From Linnemannia schmuckeri (lineage: Eukaryota; Mortierellomycota; Mortierellomycetes; Mortierellales; Mortierellaceae): a DNA stretch of 64,000 bases. The stretch lies in NCBI GenBank assembly GCA_029449235.1, contig JANATG010000011.1:1332001-1396000 (forward strand), in the 5' to 3' direction. Below, piece after piece: positions 25,201 to 35,986 of this stretch (positions are counted from its first letter, which is position 1; each line of letters starts with the position of its first letter). A program made the position numbers and the translations under genes. The notes beneath the pieces were generated by a model, which made no database searches, had not been told where the DNA came from, and saw only the letters and a program-made list of their open reading frames with translations.

Positions 25201-25240
25201 CGGTATCGTTCTTATTTTTCTGGGTCTGAATGCGGACCAT
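22211..25240 (-). CDS. Intronless 1,009-residue low-complexity protein, unknown function
   Basis: One uninterrupted ORF of 3,030 nt begins MVRIQTQKNKNDTD and ends AIFRFFLKK. Composition is dominated by Ser, Thr, Pro, Gln, His and Asn, including Q runs (about 23870-23930), T runs and many S runs. More ordered islands are RPKRRLSAFAKRIFTRSPP (about 23010-23060), the acidic DEDEDEDEDEVVEDIYLYTL (about 22570-22640), and the basic C-terminus KPTAKKKCASLAIFRFFLKK. No catalytic or structural domain is recognised. The length without a stop argues for a real gene, but repeats of NNS-type codons keep other frames open too. Being intronless is unusual next to its neighbours. The upstream flank to 25380 carries no further exon that I can join. 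Confidence 0.6.
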   Translation of the reverse strand: MVRIQTQKNKNDTDTTTSDSIARSPPSAHRPSQSQQYSHNHSHQCQCHHTDINTEHSLPTGIPPHIQQQPATSRIPLPTTTNTSPRNHNHNQQQQWRQRRISTTFGGPGSVVGGGSGSEESSSSASSPSPSSSASSPSYSTSSYFQPATPSPTATSSRRLSPLLESSSASSAHPFSYSQSPMFLPAGLHFTPLSSSSSPIPPTTSTMTNTEGMITATATTTTTTTKITTTGTEGRRDSRAEPYYSPFERPMHPFDSLPPPPPSSLSSTYNTTTASPPQPPTSRRAHKVNTFGIGPVFGPFPASPSPTTTTFQQTEYNSATNEGDVVVYDDCGNGSGNNGGNVSRRGGGIGRGSTRLRMSMMSTSSGSILEDRQEEDEASPYLRPTGGRARSTFGYDDHHYHYHYYPLSPISPLALSALPSPTAAATQTSSTTTTESSAQQLQQRLQQQQQQQLQQQQRVVDDRRDRPHAPSSSLPPLPLSSSVHPPRIITTALHIPHFTPSSSLSPASATTTIAVSPYPLVAAVSSSSSSPSVYSHTPLSPPTSSTSSSSSISTFAIDRGNSNNSTAHHLRNGGDRNLLFPSSTSLSLGLGIRLGDNNDRTTAAASSQKKTKKNEKNAISPSSLSLSPSPTSLPRPLSPPLPPFPSLPPLPPPTDHLQIDHLHYYQQGLLHRRNSARTRVPLSTYGLPTDNEYASGGDRFTFDDLTSTSTNVASSPSLPPLSPSPRSSSLSRPKRRLSAFAKRIFTRSPPTPSPSSPSSSPAVSASNTTALVNALTKSNTSTASVNAVSPIDTTTTTSFPHLDLPAPVTAVAPSSYHNQHQQYYQHHTYTTSHPPLPLMNFTTLSSHDISKPITKYPFGPPPSHDNHNKTNDDEDEDEDEDEVVEDIYLYTLTHLHPTTFVPTQSASGTGTGMGAGATERILPSSQESLTITPSFSSFHLPQTHRDDHYGGVHMQPKPASGGDVPRVSVLPQHHQEPIDSLSEGQDEALKPTAKKKCASLAIFRFFLKK

Positions 25241-28200
25241 CGTGATATTGGATACGTAAGATAGGCGAAGGTGGTAGTTTAGAGTGGTGGCGGAGGAGTA
25301 AGGAAAGAAGGAAGGATGAAGAAGAGAATGAAATAAGCTTGCTGGTGACGATACTGCAGGTTAGTGTTGGTGACTAATAAATGAATGCGTAGAAGTAGAG
25401 GGAGGAAGGGAGTGGGAGAAGAGAGAATGGGAAGAAAGAGAAAGAAAAAGAGAGGAAAGGAGGAGGAAGGAGGATGTCGCTTTTTTCAATGCCTACGGAT
25501 GACAGAAAATCGAAGAGGAAGAGGAAGAGAAAGAGAGAGAGCAAGTCGATCTGGTGCTGGTTATTTCCTTTTATTGCCTGGCCTGTCAGTTTTGCTCCGT
25601 TTGTTTGTTGCGTCGTTGTTGGTGAGGGAGGGCCAAGGCGGGCCAAAAAAAGAACAGGCGAGGAAAAAAAAAAAAAAAGGGAAGGGGAAGGTGGTGGAAC
25701 TACGCGGACTTGTTCAACGAGAACAAGAAAGAAAAAGGAACGAGAAAAATGCTCTCAAGGATGCAGCAGCTCGCTCGGGTTGTCTTGAACAGGCCATTGG
25801 CAAGTGGACAGGGCAAGGGAAGAGGGAAAGGAGGCCAGAGCAAGAGAGAAAAGGGGGTGTGTGTATGTGCGCACATATACATACACGCGTACTCGCAAAT
25901 AGACTCTCAACTTGTTCAAAATGAGGCCCTTGACCGGCAACTTCACTTCAAATGGACATTCTCATGGACATGAAAGGAAGAGCTCTCATTGCATGGGCTA
26001 AATAATGGTAATAATATTTTAATAAGCAATAGCAATATCGATATTTGTTCAAAATATACCTCCTGGACTCGAACGAATGTTGTAAGCATACCTTAGCATA
26101 CTCAATCTCTCTTGGCCCTAACACTTGACCCTTGGGCCCTTTCTTTGGGACACTGGCATGACCGTTGAACATGTCAGCCAGTCGGTTCAGTCTGTATGAT
26201 ATGATTTCATATTTCCTCCTCGGACACATGTCCTTTCCCTTCGCCTTGATCCCCCTAGTCATCTCTCCTCCTTTTCTATGCACACAAACAAAAAAAAAAA
26301 AATAACCGAAATTTCAATTGTGAAATGACATAAAAACACAATAGGCGTCTATTTTAGCTGTCTTCCTTCCACTTCCCCTCCCTCCCTTTCTCATTCCTAC
26401 GATCTTCTACTGTCACCAAGAGTTGTTTGAAAAAGTCTATTGAGTTTTGTTCTTTTTTATTTGAACCTGGTCAACCAAAGAAGGATAATCCTTTCGCTGA
26501 TTATTTTTCTTTGTGCACCCATGCTCCATAACAAAAATTCATTCCCCATACCCTCTTTGTTCCTTTGGACAAGTCAACCTTAGGCGCAGTTTGTTTTATT
26601 GTTCATTGCTATGTGCTACTTTTTTTATTTTCCGCAACGTTCTAGAGCTGCGCTTTTCTATTTTGCCACCAGGTGGAAAGGTGGTGGGGCAAACATTTTC
26701 GACTACGGCATGCACGCACGCTCGTGGGTTATTACTGCCAAGCTACCATCAGCCGGCCAAGAATGAACATTGCAAGTGCTGGTCACACCCCCTACTCTAA
26801 CTCCACGTTCCGTCTTATCCTGTACTAAAAAGGGCCAAAATATGTGTTTACATCCCTTGTTCTTTTTTCCCAACGATCGGCTTTAATGACAATATTAGAT
26901 AACAAAGGTGATAAAATGAATAAACAATAGAGTTGAAAAAGAGCCAGGCTATTTTCTCTTCTCTCCTCCATTCTTGTCATGTTCTGGGAAACAAGGGCAT
27001 GTTTATGATTGGTCCTATTCTCTCAGCCCTTTTGTGGTGCCTTTTCTTATTGAGTGCTAGGTACCCCGGAAATGAAATACCAAAGCGCGAGCGGATGAAA
27101 GAGCAATGGACAATTGACTTTTCATTATCCAACCATAAGGATCGTGCTTTGGCTCTCTATTCGTAATATGTATCTTCGTTTTTGTTCTTCTCCACTTTCC
27201 CGCCCTCCTACCCTTGTTTGTGATTCCCCAATCGAAAATGAATGAAAGTGGGAATGAGAGAGAAAGAGAGCAATGAAAAAAAAAATAAAATAAAGAGAGC
27301 CGTTGGGGACGAGAAGTGAAGAGAAGGGCGGGAAGGCAGAAAAATAAAAAGGAGGCAGAAAATGAACGAGGGAAATAATAACGAAGGAAGGAGAGGAAGG
27401 GGCAAGAGGCAGACGGGATAGCAGAGAGACATTCGATGGTTTCGATCGAAATTACGTTGGACAACCACAACGCAGTAATATCATTTCATAGAGCACAACG
27501 GGGAATTAGGGGAATGATGGTATTTCGTAAACGCACAAATTGTTGTATCCTATTTTTTTTTTTTGTTTTTTGCTATGACAAACCCGGAATTTTAGAGGAA
27601 CTAGGGAAACATGGAAGGAAGAAGGCTGACAAACACGCTCGCCTTTTTGACGGTTTTGACTTTGTTCCACTCCACGGTACATCATCCAAGAGAGAAGGGA
27701 CTCGGCAAGGGTATCAGCGTCAAAATTGTGACGGTGTCAGATATTGCAGTTGTTTGTGTGGGGACAGACAACAAGAACAAGGACAAGAACCTGTCTGTGT
27801 CTCTTATTACACTCCACACAAACAAGGAACCCATGTCTTTTGCGCTCTTCTAGTTTCTTTTTGCTTTACTGCATTCATTTCTGATCACTTTCACCTGATC
27901 CCTTTTAGAGTTGGCAATAACTGATGTGGATGGGTAGGAACAGCGTCGATCCCTTGCAGGCTGTGATTATGTAGCATTTTTTGTGTATATTTCGTAGCCT
28001 AGACCACTGCGTGCTCAGCATTGACCGGTCCTTGTCCATGAGCAATTGGCTGAGCACACACAGCACACCCTTGAACACTAAATTGAAGGAGAGAAATGAA
28101 AGAAGTGAGCTGGAAGAAATGAATGAGTGAGAATGATGACCCAACCTGATCCCCATCCCCTCCCTCATATCTCCTCATACAGAGCCCCCTCATGATCCCA

Positions 28201-29125
28201 GGCACCAAAGAAATAAGAAACAAAGTTGGTTTGAAATCAAAGGCAGGATGATCCAGAGATCCACCATCTCCACTCAATCATACATCAACGAATCCTTCTC
28301 CACTTCCTTTGCTTCTCTCATGATTCCGGGTACTCAATACCCAACATCGCCGTGGGAAGTGTCACTTTACCTTTTATTATTATTACAGCTCCAGTCGGTT
28401 GTTCTTTCTAGCACATTGCCTTGCCTTGCCTTGCGCCCCGCTCGGTTGCTTTTTTTTTTTTTTTTTTTTTTATAAATTTCTTCTCCCGCTCCTTTGACTA
28501 ACCCTTCGGCGTAAACCTTCCTGACCATCTTGGGGTTCCCTCCTTTCCCCCTCTCTCCTGCCACATACACGGCCTTGAGGATGAGCCAGAGACCGATCCG
28601 CAAAATATTGCGAAGCAATATAGCTACTTGTACTGGTCCAGAAGCTAAAAAAAAGTCGGCGTCAGGGGAAACAAGGAGTGTACATAAAACTTTAATCGGT
28701 ATAAATAAGAAGGTCGGGGTCCAGTAAAATTCTCCTTTGACATTCGTCCCCTTTTTACTGCACTTGTTTATTCTCCTCCATCACCATCTATCGCGATCTC
28801 GGCTTCTTTCTCATTCTTTTTCTATTTTTTATTAGCCAGTCATTTTGTTCATCTCTCCCTTCTCTGTCCTTTTCTTACATCTCTCTTTCGTTTTTTCGTT
28901 TCGTTTTCTTTTCTTTTCATCCAACAGAATCCTCATCTGCCCTTGCACACGTCCGCTTGATTACACACTCCTTCTTTCTTCCTCGGCTTCTTTAGCCTTG
29001 ATTTACAAACAACACTCCCCACTCTCCCTATCTATCTTTACCCGTCTCTATCCCTGTTACTTTGGTGTGGGACAACCAACAAACAAACTACAACCAATAT
29101 ATACCTATCAACAATCCGCTTAAAC
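25241..29125. other. 3.9 kb region without a confident gene
   Basis: Purine-rich low complexity from 25380 to 25760, AT-rich DNA from 25960 to 28740, then a pyrimidine-rich leader before the gene at 29126. Two weak coding-like islands are noted. One is on the minus strand at 26094-26260. The other, also minus, is near 28470-28650, a hydrophobic helix followed by basic residues but with no ATG. No tRNA-like A and B boxes are found. Confidence 0.5.
26094..26260 (-). CDS. Possible small exon, unknown
   Basis: On the minus strand an ATG near 26260 opens a short, non-repetitive frame (MTRGIKAKGKDMCPRRKYEI then SYRLNRLADMFNGHASVPKK). It runs to EIEYAK, where a GTATGC donor-like string follows. A TGCATAG acceptor-like string lies just upstream. 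The composition differs from the low-complexity surroundings and looks protein-like. No downstream exon joins cleanly: the nearest acceptor, near 25999, gives a stop after three codons. It may be a fragment of a small basic protein or chance. Confidence 0.2.
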
Positions 29126-30530
29126 ATGTCTACACAAGTCGCCATCTATGTGTCTGCCTTCCTTGGTATGACAGTCCTGATGGGTCTCTTTGCCGGACTC
29201 ATCTACCGCAGACACCGTATGATGGTAAACCAGCACCGTGCCTACGAACGCATGGTCCAAGAACGCATCCAACAAGCCCAAGGTATCTTTTTATTTCTAT
29301 TGGTTTCTTACTCATTGACCTCATTCCTCATTCATTGCACATAAGGAACAAAAAAAACTGAACGCACTTTCTATGTACTCTTGTGCAAGGTTCACCACAC
29401 TTATGCTGTGCTTCCATACAAAAACGACTCGTCTCCTAACCGTGCACCCATTCTCCCACGCTTTTCCTCACTCCTGCGTGAACAACATAGACGCGAACCT
29501 GCCTCCGTTTTATATTGACCATGTGCGGGACCGTGCATGTGTCTTTGAGGGCGAACTCCCACCGGACAACAATTTTCTTAGGTCTCTCGAAGTAATAGTC
29601 GTCCGTCCTAGAAGACAAGAGTCTATGCAGGACCTCATCGATGCAGGAATCGTACCACCAGGAACAGGGAACACGGAAAACTCAACAGGATCAGGATCAG
29701 GATCAGGGACTGGGGATCAGTTTGAGGCAATATCAAACAGCCCTCACTCTCACCACCGTCGCAATCCATCGTCAACGCTGGATCTACCAGACTTGATCGT
29801 CTCAGAAGTGTCTCATTTGGGCATCCCTGTCGTGGAATCAGGGTTCATCCGCCCTACCCCAGCTGCTCTTCGCAGACCAATGAGGGCCATGGCCTCCAAC
29901 AACGCCCCAAGTGCCCTGGCCGCGACGGTTCTCTTACCCCCTGTCCCAACATTGGCCGTCACTATTCATGGTGACAATATCAACAATGATGTGGGAAACG
30001 GACACGAGAGCATTCATACTTTACCTCCACCGCCGTCGTACGATATCATCCATACCCGTGTTACAACTAGCCTTGCAGAGGCAGATTCTAATATCCACCC
30101 TGCGAGTGCACCCACAGCCCCGGGCGACTACTCCACCCACTACCACCACCTTTACTGCAATCGCCATCACCACAGCCATAACCACACTCATACCCAGCAA
30201 CACATCGACCAGGCATGCGCACCATCATCAGCGATCGAGCAACAACAAAACCCATCTTCAACTTCCACCATTGAAATTCCTCGCTACTCCGACGAGTTCC
30301 CGTCCTATATTCCGCATGAGCAGCACCTCAAGGGATATCGGAGTACAAGAGCCATCTCTGATGTGTCCCTGCAGCATCAACGCCAGCAGCTAGAGGAGTC
30401 TCCTTCACTCTCGGCTATTGTTGCTACTTTTGCCGATCCAAACGCCGCAGCAGCAGTACCGGCAGAAGCACCGTCTTTGTCATCGTCGTCTTCTTCAGCG
30501 CAGTCGTCGTCTTCGGCACCCTCAAACTAG
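29126..30530 (+). CDS. Single-pass membrane protein with two PPxY motifs (possible ubiquitin-ligase adaptor)
   Basis: Two exons, 29126-29282 and 29491-30530, give 398 residues. Residues about 5-27 form one transmembrane helix followed at once by a basic stop-transfer stretch (YRRHRMMVNQHRAYERM). This suggests a short outside N-terminus and a long cytosolic tail. The tail contains PPFY (residues 57-60) and PPSY (233-236), which fit the PPxY consensus bound by WW domains of Rsp5/Nedd4 ubiquitin ligases. The rest is Ser/Thr/His/Pro-rich and probably disordered, ending in a poly-Ser segment. Layout resembles membrane Rsp5 adaptors such as yeast Rcr1/Rcr2, but I cannot show homology. Role as a sorting adaptor is inference from topology and motifs. 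The start follows a CTTAAAC leader and is the first ATG of the frame. Confidence 0.7.
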
Positions 30531-31682
30531 TGTATGTTGAAGAAACCTCCATTAGAAAATAGCATCATTTTTTTGATTCTCAAATAATGATTTTTAAAAG
30601 AACAAATAACTACTTCACTCTGAATTAACAGAAAAACCGTTTTTACTTTTCGTGTGAAATGGAATCGACCAGCAAGCTACTCTGGACCCTTTTTCGATCC
30701 TATTATTGAAACCCTTTGCTGAAAAAGAAAAAATAACGGAGAGAGAAGGAAAGAAAGAAAAATCGACTCCCAGCAATTCCCAGCATCACCAACAGCCGAG
30801 CTCAGACAGACAAGGAACCATCTTCCCTTTGTAGCATTATTTCTTTTGGTCGGTCTCATTTCTTGACCTTTCAAACGATGGTGGGTGTGATTAATGAGCA
30901 GGATGGGCAGTTTGTTTTGCCCACTTTTGCCGACTGAGCAGGAAACTTTTCATTCAAGTGGTATTTTTTTGAGTTGTTTCGTGTGGCGGATGTGAAAATG
31001 ACCACATTTGGTCTCTTCTCTCCGACCACCCACGTTCCTCACTCCTCTTGATCCCTTTTTCTAATTCTACCCTCTCCACAACCACGTCCCTCTTACCTGC
31101 CTCGAAGGAAGGCCTGTGCAGCATTTTTTTTTTTTTTTTTTTGACAAGAGACGACTGAAAATAAAAAGTAGGGTTTAGGATGCGTCATTTTTTTTCCCTT
31201 CATTTTTTGGATGCCAGCAATACGTCGTCCGTAAGTATGTACATGACGCGGAGGGTGCGCTCTCTTTTTTTTTTTTTTTTGCTTGTTCTGTGCCACTTTT
31301 TCACTTTTTCTTTTCTTTTCTTTTTCTTTCCTTCCATTCCTCCTTTCATTCCTCCTTTCATTCCTTCTTTCATTCCTCCTCCTCCTTTCCTTTTCTTTTT
31401 TCCTCTGGGCCCTGCTTCTCGATCCTTTCCTCAAGTGTTAAAGTATCGCTCCTCCCTCTCACTCTTCCTCCACCTTCCTTCCTCAGTCCTCCACAACCGA
31501 CTTTTCCATGATCATTAACGAACCCCACTCGACCATTTAATGCACTTTTCATTCACACACTCACACACCTATCCTCAAAGCACCTTCCCTCTCCTCTCTC
31601 TCACATATACGCACACACTCCCATAATTTCACGCCACACCACCCAAATTGCCAGATCCAACAAACTACCAAAAAAAGAAAGG
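30531..31682. promoter_or_regulatory. Intergenic region upstream of the AIG1-like gene
   Basis: 3' flank of the PPxY protein gene and promoter of the AIG1-like gene, both on the + strand. It is T-rich with a 12-bp minisatellite at 31335-31382. No coding exon is supported. Confidence 0.5.
31335..31382. repeat. Four tandem copies of a CATTCCTCCTTT-type 12-mer
   Basis: Two perfect and two slightly diverged copies of the 12-nt unit, in the promoter region of the AIG1-like gene. Confidence 0.85.
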
Positions 31683-33352
31683 ATGTCGTTCATAACAAAT
31701 ACCTTGAAACTGGACCGTTTTGAGCCCGACAGGATCGTAACCTCGAACCTGGTCAGACCCCTCACATTGGCAATCCTCCGTGGGCTTGCCTGTCTATACA
31801 CGCTGATTGTGATTATCTCTTCCTGGGTGACTGCCGAGAGTGCCTCGGATTACTTGAAGTTCTTTACCAATTTGACCTACATTGGCCTTGTCGTCTACCT
31901 TGTCGTAAGTTTGTTTTTGGATTATAGTTGGTGAGGGATTTATGGTTCCGTTAACGTTATTTGTTATTTTGTGTGACGAGGAATAAGTGTGTTTGCACAT
32001 GCTTACAGAGAGTCGTTCGGTTTACTATCGCGTAACAGGCAACACAGCATTTCGATCCGCTGGGAGGTTATTTTCTCCTTTGCCGTCCTTCTCTTGTTTT
32101 CATTTCTTGCAATTCATCGTCCATCTATGGTTGATCTGCCGTTGTTATCCCTGTCGCTTCTATGTTTATCTTTTTTTTTCTTTCCAAACCGGCGCCAATT
32201 GTTTCGAGAGTAATGTATTTCTTCGCAAGTGTATATTGTCATTATTATCAAGCAACGGAAGGAAAAAAAAATGTCTCGCGCCACTTCCCAGTTAGTCCAC
32301 CTAAGAAATGTTTCTCTCTCCCACTTTCGCTCTTATCGTTCTCCATTTTCATCACACGAGCAAAAAGAAAAAAAATTGAATGACCGCAACGGAAATTGAT
32401 AAAAGAGCATTGACATTGGTGGTGGTCGGTCGAATATGTATTAGCGAGTCATTCGATTTACCCGCTCCCTTTTACCTTCCCCTCATTCTCGCACCTTACT
32501 CTGACGCATGTACAAGATTGTGCTTTTTCTATGCTTTCTATATTTTGTTCCCCTGGAACTTGGAGCCTGAATGGAACGGAATTCACTTCTCACAAGCATT
32601 GCTCAGTTCTCACATGTGCGTACAAAAAAAACATCTGACACCCTTCTTCTTTCTCATTGTTCTCTCGAATACACATCTAACCTTAGTGCTCAACGATCTG
32701 GTCAATCAACTACCTCCGCCAACCCCTCACAAACCGCGCAGCCTGGCTCAAATCTGGCTCCCCCTGGTGGGGCTACATGCACTGGCTCCTCTACTCAACC
32801 GTCGTCACCTATCACTTCATCGTCCCCATCGTTTACTGGACCATGCTCAACACCCAACCCGTCATGAACGCCCTTGGTCACTGGCAGAACTATTCCGTCC
32901 ACGCCATCGATGGTGTCTTTGCACTTTTTGAGCTTGTATTCAACAGACATTTCTTGCAACCACGACATTCGTTTGTAGTCGCGGCTGTGATGATACTGTA
33001 TATGCTGTTGACGTTTGTGGTCAAGAAGACCAAAGGGGAGTGGGTGTACCCCTTCCTGGATTGGGATCAAGGTCCGATTTGTGCGGCATATTATTTGGGT
33101 ATGGCTGTGATACTCTTTGTGATTTTCTTTTTGTTGCTTGTGGTGCACAGGTTCAGGAACCGGTGGTTGGCCAGACGATGTGCGGTTGTGAATGAGGGGC
33201 TGGAGTTGGAGGCTGAGGGAAGGATGGATCATGGTGGTGGACGGGTTCAGCCCGAGGAGAATGGTCAAGGAGGTTATCACGCTAACCAGAGTGATTTCAC
33301 CTTGGAGGAAGGTGGTATCCGCAACTCTAAGAATGAAGCCCAGACCTACTAG
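31683..33352 (+). CDS. AIG1/ADTRP (FAR-17a)-family multi-pass membrane hydrolase
   Basis: Two exons, 31683-31904 and 32687-33352, separated by a 782-nt intron, encode 295 residues with about six hydrophobic segments. The junction VVYLV|CSTIWSINYL is phase 0. Family signatures are NLTYIGLVVYLV (candidate nucleophile Thr65, matching LTFIDLV of AIG1), NYSVHAIDGVFALFEL (candidate catalytic His146) and EWVYPFLDW, close to the MWVYPFLE signature of AIG1. Family knowledge: AIG1 and ADTRP are threonine hydrolases that cleave fatty acid esters of hydroxy fatty acids, using one conserved Thr and one conserved His. The last ~60 residues are a polar cytosolic tail. Substrate here is unknown. Conservation of both catalytic positions argues for an active enzyme. 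Confidence 0.8.
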
Positions 33353-33796
33353 TTACCCTGTGTTTCGTAATTTACATCTATTTTTTTTTTATTTTTTACG
33401 CATCTTATTTACACATACCCCACACATAAGAACGATCGTTGTTGATTTTTTCATTCAACAGGTACTTTTTGTGAGATACACATTAGTACCAACCGCAGTC
33501 TATCTAGTAAGGCAGCATCAGTATTTTAGCTTAATTCCGGCATCTTTTGAAAAGTAAGATACGACGACATGCCACTATAAAGTAGCCTGATCTCAGCATG
33601 CGAGTATAAAACATTGATCGTGATGAGATTTCTAGATTGACTTTATTATGAAAGAACGTTTCAATGAAAGAATGATTCAAAAATGGTGGCGTTGGGCGAA
33701 GAAGGTCAAGGACAAGGGCAAAAAGAGACATATATGTGACATAAGAAAAATAATGCAATAAAGGAACAAATAAAAAGAGGAGAATGAGAAAAATTT
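33353..33796. other. Convergent 3' intergenic region
   Basis: AT-rich spacer between the stops of the AIG1-like gene (+) and NF-YA (-). No gene is seen. Confidence 0.6.
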
Positions 33797-35986
33797 TTAG
33801 ACATATTGCTGAGGGTAATGCTGTTGTTGTTGCTGCTGTTGTGGTGGCGGACGCTTGTATTGGTGTTGCTGTTGGTGTTGCTGTTGGAGTTCATCGTGCT
33901 GAGACTGCTGACGCTGATGCTGGGCCTGGAAAGACGCGTATCCTGTTGTATAGTCTGGCTGCTGTTGCTGTTGTTGGATGTGTTGATGATTTGGGATTCC
34001 TTGCTGCTGTGGTGATGATTGTGGTGGGTAATGGCCGTTGTTGATATGGACATGGGTGGTATTGGCGTTGGTGGGGTTGGTAGTCTTAACCTTGTTCATC
34101 TGCCCGCTATCCCCTTGAGCAAGTTGTTGCTGCTGATGGTGTTGTTGTTGGTGAGTATGGCTTCCGCTTCCTGGCACTATTCCTACTGCTACTGGTACGC
34201 CTGTTGCCGAAACTCCTCCTCCTCTTCCCTCCTGCATATGTGCCTGTCCCTGATGACCATGTCCATGCCCATGTCCATGTCCCTGAATATTGCTGTGGTT
34301 GTGGCTCTCGGGCTGACCACCGGCAGAAGGAGAGGCAGACGCAGAAGGAGAGGGGTGTTGTCCTAACTTGGCTTCCTGTTCGTCAAGAGCAGCGATCTCG
34401 GCGGCCGTCAGAAATCGTCCTCCCGGTCCACGTGGGCGTCTCATGGCATGTTTGTGGCGCGATTCGTGAAGATACTTTTTTTTTAAAATTATTTTTTTTT
34501 GTTGGTAAGAAAAAATAAAGACAGAGGGAAAAGAAATTGGTGAGGAAAATCAAGAGGACATGATCAAAGAAAAAGAAAACGAGAGCGAACAGGGAGAAGA
34601 CGAGGGAAGGAAGAGAGAGAAAGTTGCGGGTTACCCCCATCACACGTTCTTCCCCTCCCTCCCTTGATCCTACAGATCTCCCTTCTCCCTTGATTTGTTT
34701 GAAAAAGAAGGGTGAAAAAACCGAAAAACGTGCAGCGTATGCGTCCTGTCGTTGCGGCCTTTTTTTTTTCTACTCCTTTCTTTGCATTCTTATTTTCCTT
34801 ACCTTGCGTCCCCGTTGGAGTAATCGGTTCTCCGCCTCAAGGTTTGCACGAGCGGCTCTTCGCTTAAGAATCCGATGGTACTGATACAGTCCCAAGTTTG
34901 TTATGCGAGTCAACAGAAAAAAGAGGGGAGGGGGGCCGTGAGTAAGTAAGATGGTCGTTGAGTGGTTTAGTTTTGCAAGAGCTGAGTGAGTAAAAAAAAA
35001 GGGAGCCGGGATCATTATCCATGTCCCCCTTTCTTTGTCCCCTCCACTCCAGTACCTCCAGTATATGCAGTACGACGTTATTGTGCAATAATCCAGCCTC
35101 TCATAGGTTGACCAGATCCCACGCAGACCAATCATTTTGCGGTACTCATTCTCTCTTTCTTCCTTTCTGTCTCTTTTTTGTTCAGGGTCGCGTTCCAGAA
35201 AACAAATGGCTGACATTGAGAAAAAAAATAAAGGGGGAGAAAGGGGATAAAAAAAGAGAACGAATCCAAAAAGGAGCACAAATGTCGTCGAATATTCCGT
35301 TGGACGTCGAAGGGGGTTGGACGAGAACGGAAGAAAGGTAAAAAAAAAAAAAAAAAAGAGAGGGAAAGAGACGACAACGAACGAGAGGTACTGGCAATGG
35401 GTTCAAATGTCGAACCAAAGGAAACAGAGGTTTGCTCGACATCAGGACCCGGACAAGAAAAAAAGATACAAGATCATGAATCCATACACCACGGTCCACT
35501 GGAGAGAAGAATCTAAATGAGTAAAAGAAAGGAGGACCTACTCAAAAACTCACCTGCTTAGCATTGACATATAGGGGCTCTTCCGGTTCCTCTGGTCGAG
35601 GAGCAGCAACCTGGCCAAGGACATAACCAGGAGGCATCATACTCTAAGTATAATCCCCCAAGCAAACAAGCAACCAGAAAAAAACATCCGGTCAATCTCA
35701 ATGATACTTTTTCTCTAATTCGCGACGACCATGATGGTTTCAACCCTGATGCCCACTCAGTTTCATATTCGGTCAAAGCGAACTGTCGACAAGGAGTATT
35801 ATTCTAGTTCTTTACAGGGTCGACGACAATAACGCCGGGGTAGGCGCCGGCGAGGTGTTCAAAATGATGCATGGCAGGTCTGCCATCGACATGGCGAGGA
35901 GAGGAAGTTGACATGTGTGCCTGTGGCGATGTCGAGGTGTTGTGTTCTGGTCGAGGGGGTGAGGCTTGTTTTGAGCTTTGAGTCAT
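33797..35986 (-). CDS. HAP2: CCAAT-binding factor subunit NF-YA (HAP2)
   Basis: Four exons, 35986-35816, 35643-35554, 34880-34803 and 34474-33797, give 338 residues. The conserved core is split over three exons. EEPLYVNAKQ ends exon 2. YHRILKRRAARANLEAENRL fills exon 3; together they are the NF-YB/NF-YC-binding helix. YLHESRHKHAMRRPRGPGGR opens exon 4 as the DNA-contacting segment that reads CCAAT. Both helices are intact, so the protein should bind DNA as the third subunit of the NF-Y/HAP complex. N-terminal ~75 residues are Ser/Pro/His-rich. The ~190 residues after the domain are Gln/His-rich with several Q runs, resembling an activation domain placed C-terminally rather than N-terminally as in animals. 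HAP complexes govern respiration, iron and nitrogen genes in other fungi; targets here are unknown. Confidence 0.95.

Noticed and set aside
27436..27924. 162-codon + strand ORF
   Set aside because: Composition is not protein-like (T-tract Phe run, mixed Cys/Gln). No neighbours or splice sites support it.
28370..28660. Minus-strand frame with a hydrophobic helix (ILRIGLWLILKAVYVAG) and basic tail
   Set aside because: No ATG in frame, ends in poly-Lys from an A tract, and no upstream exon could be joined.
32380..32931. 183-codon + strand ORF overlapping the AIG1-like gene
   Set aside because: Out-of-frame shadow of exon 2 joined to intron sequence. The alternative frame carries the family motifs.
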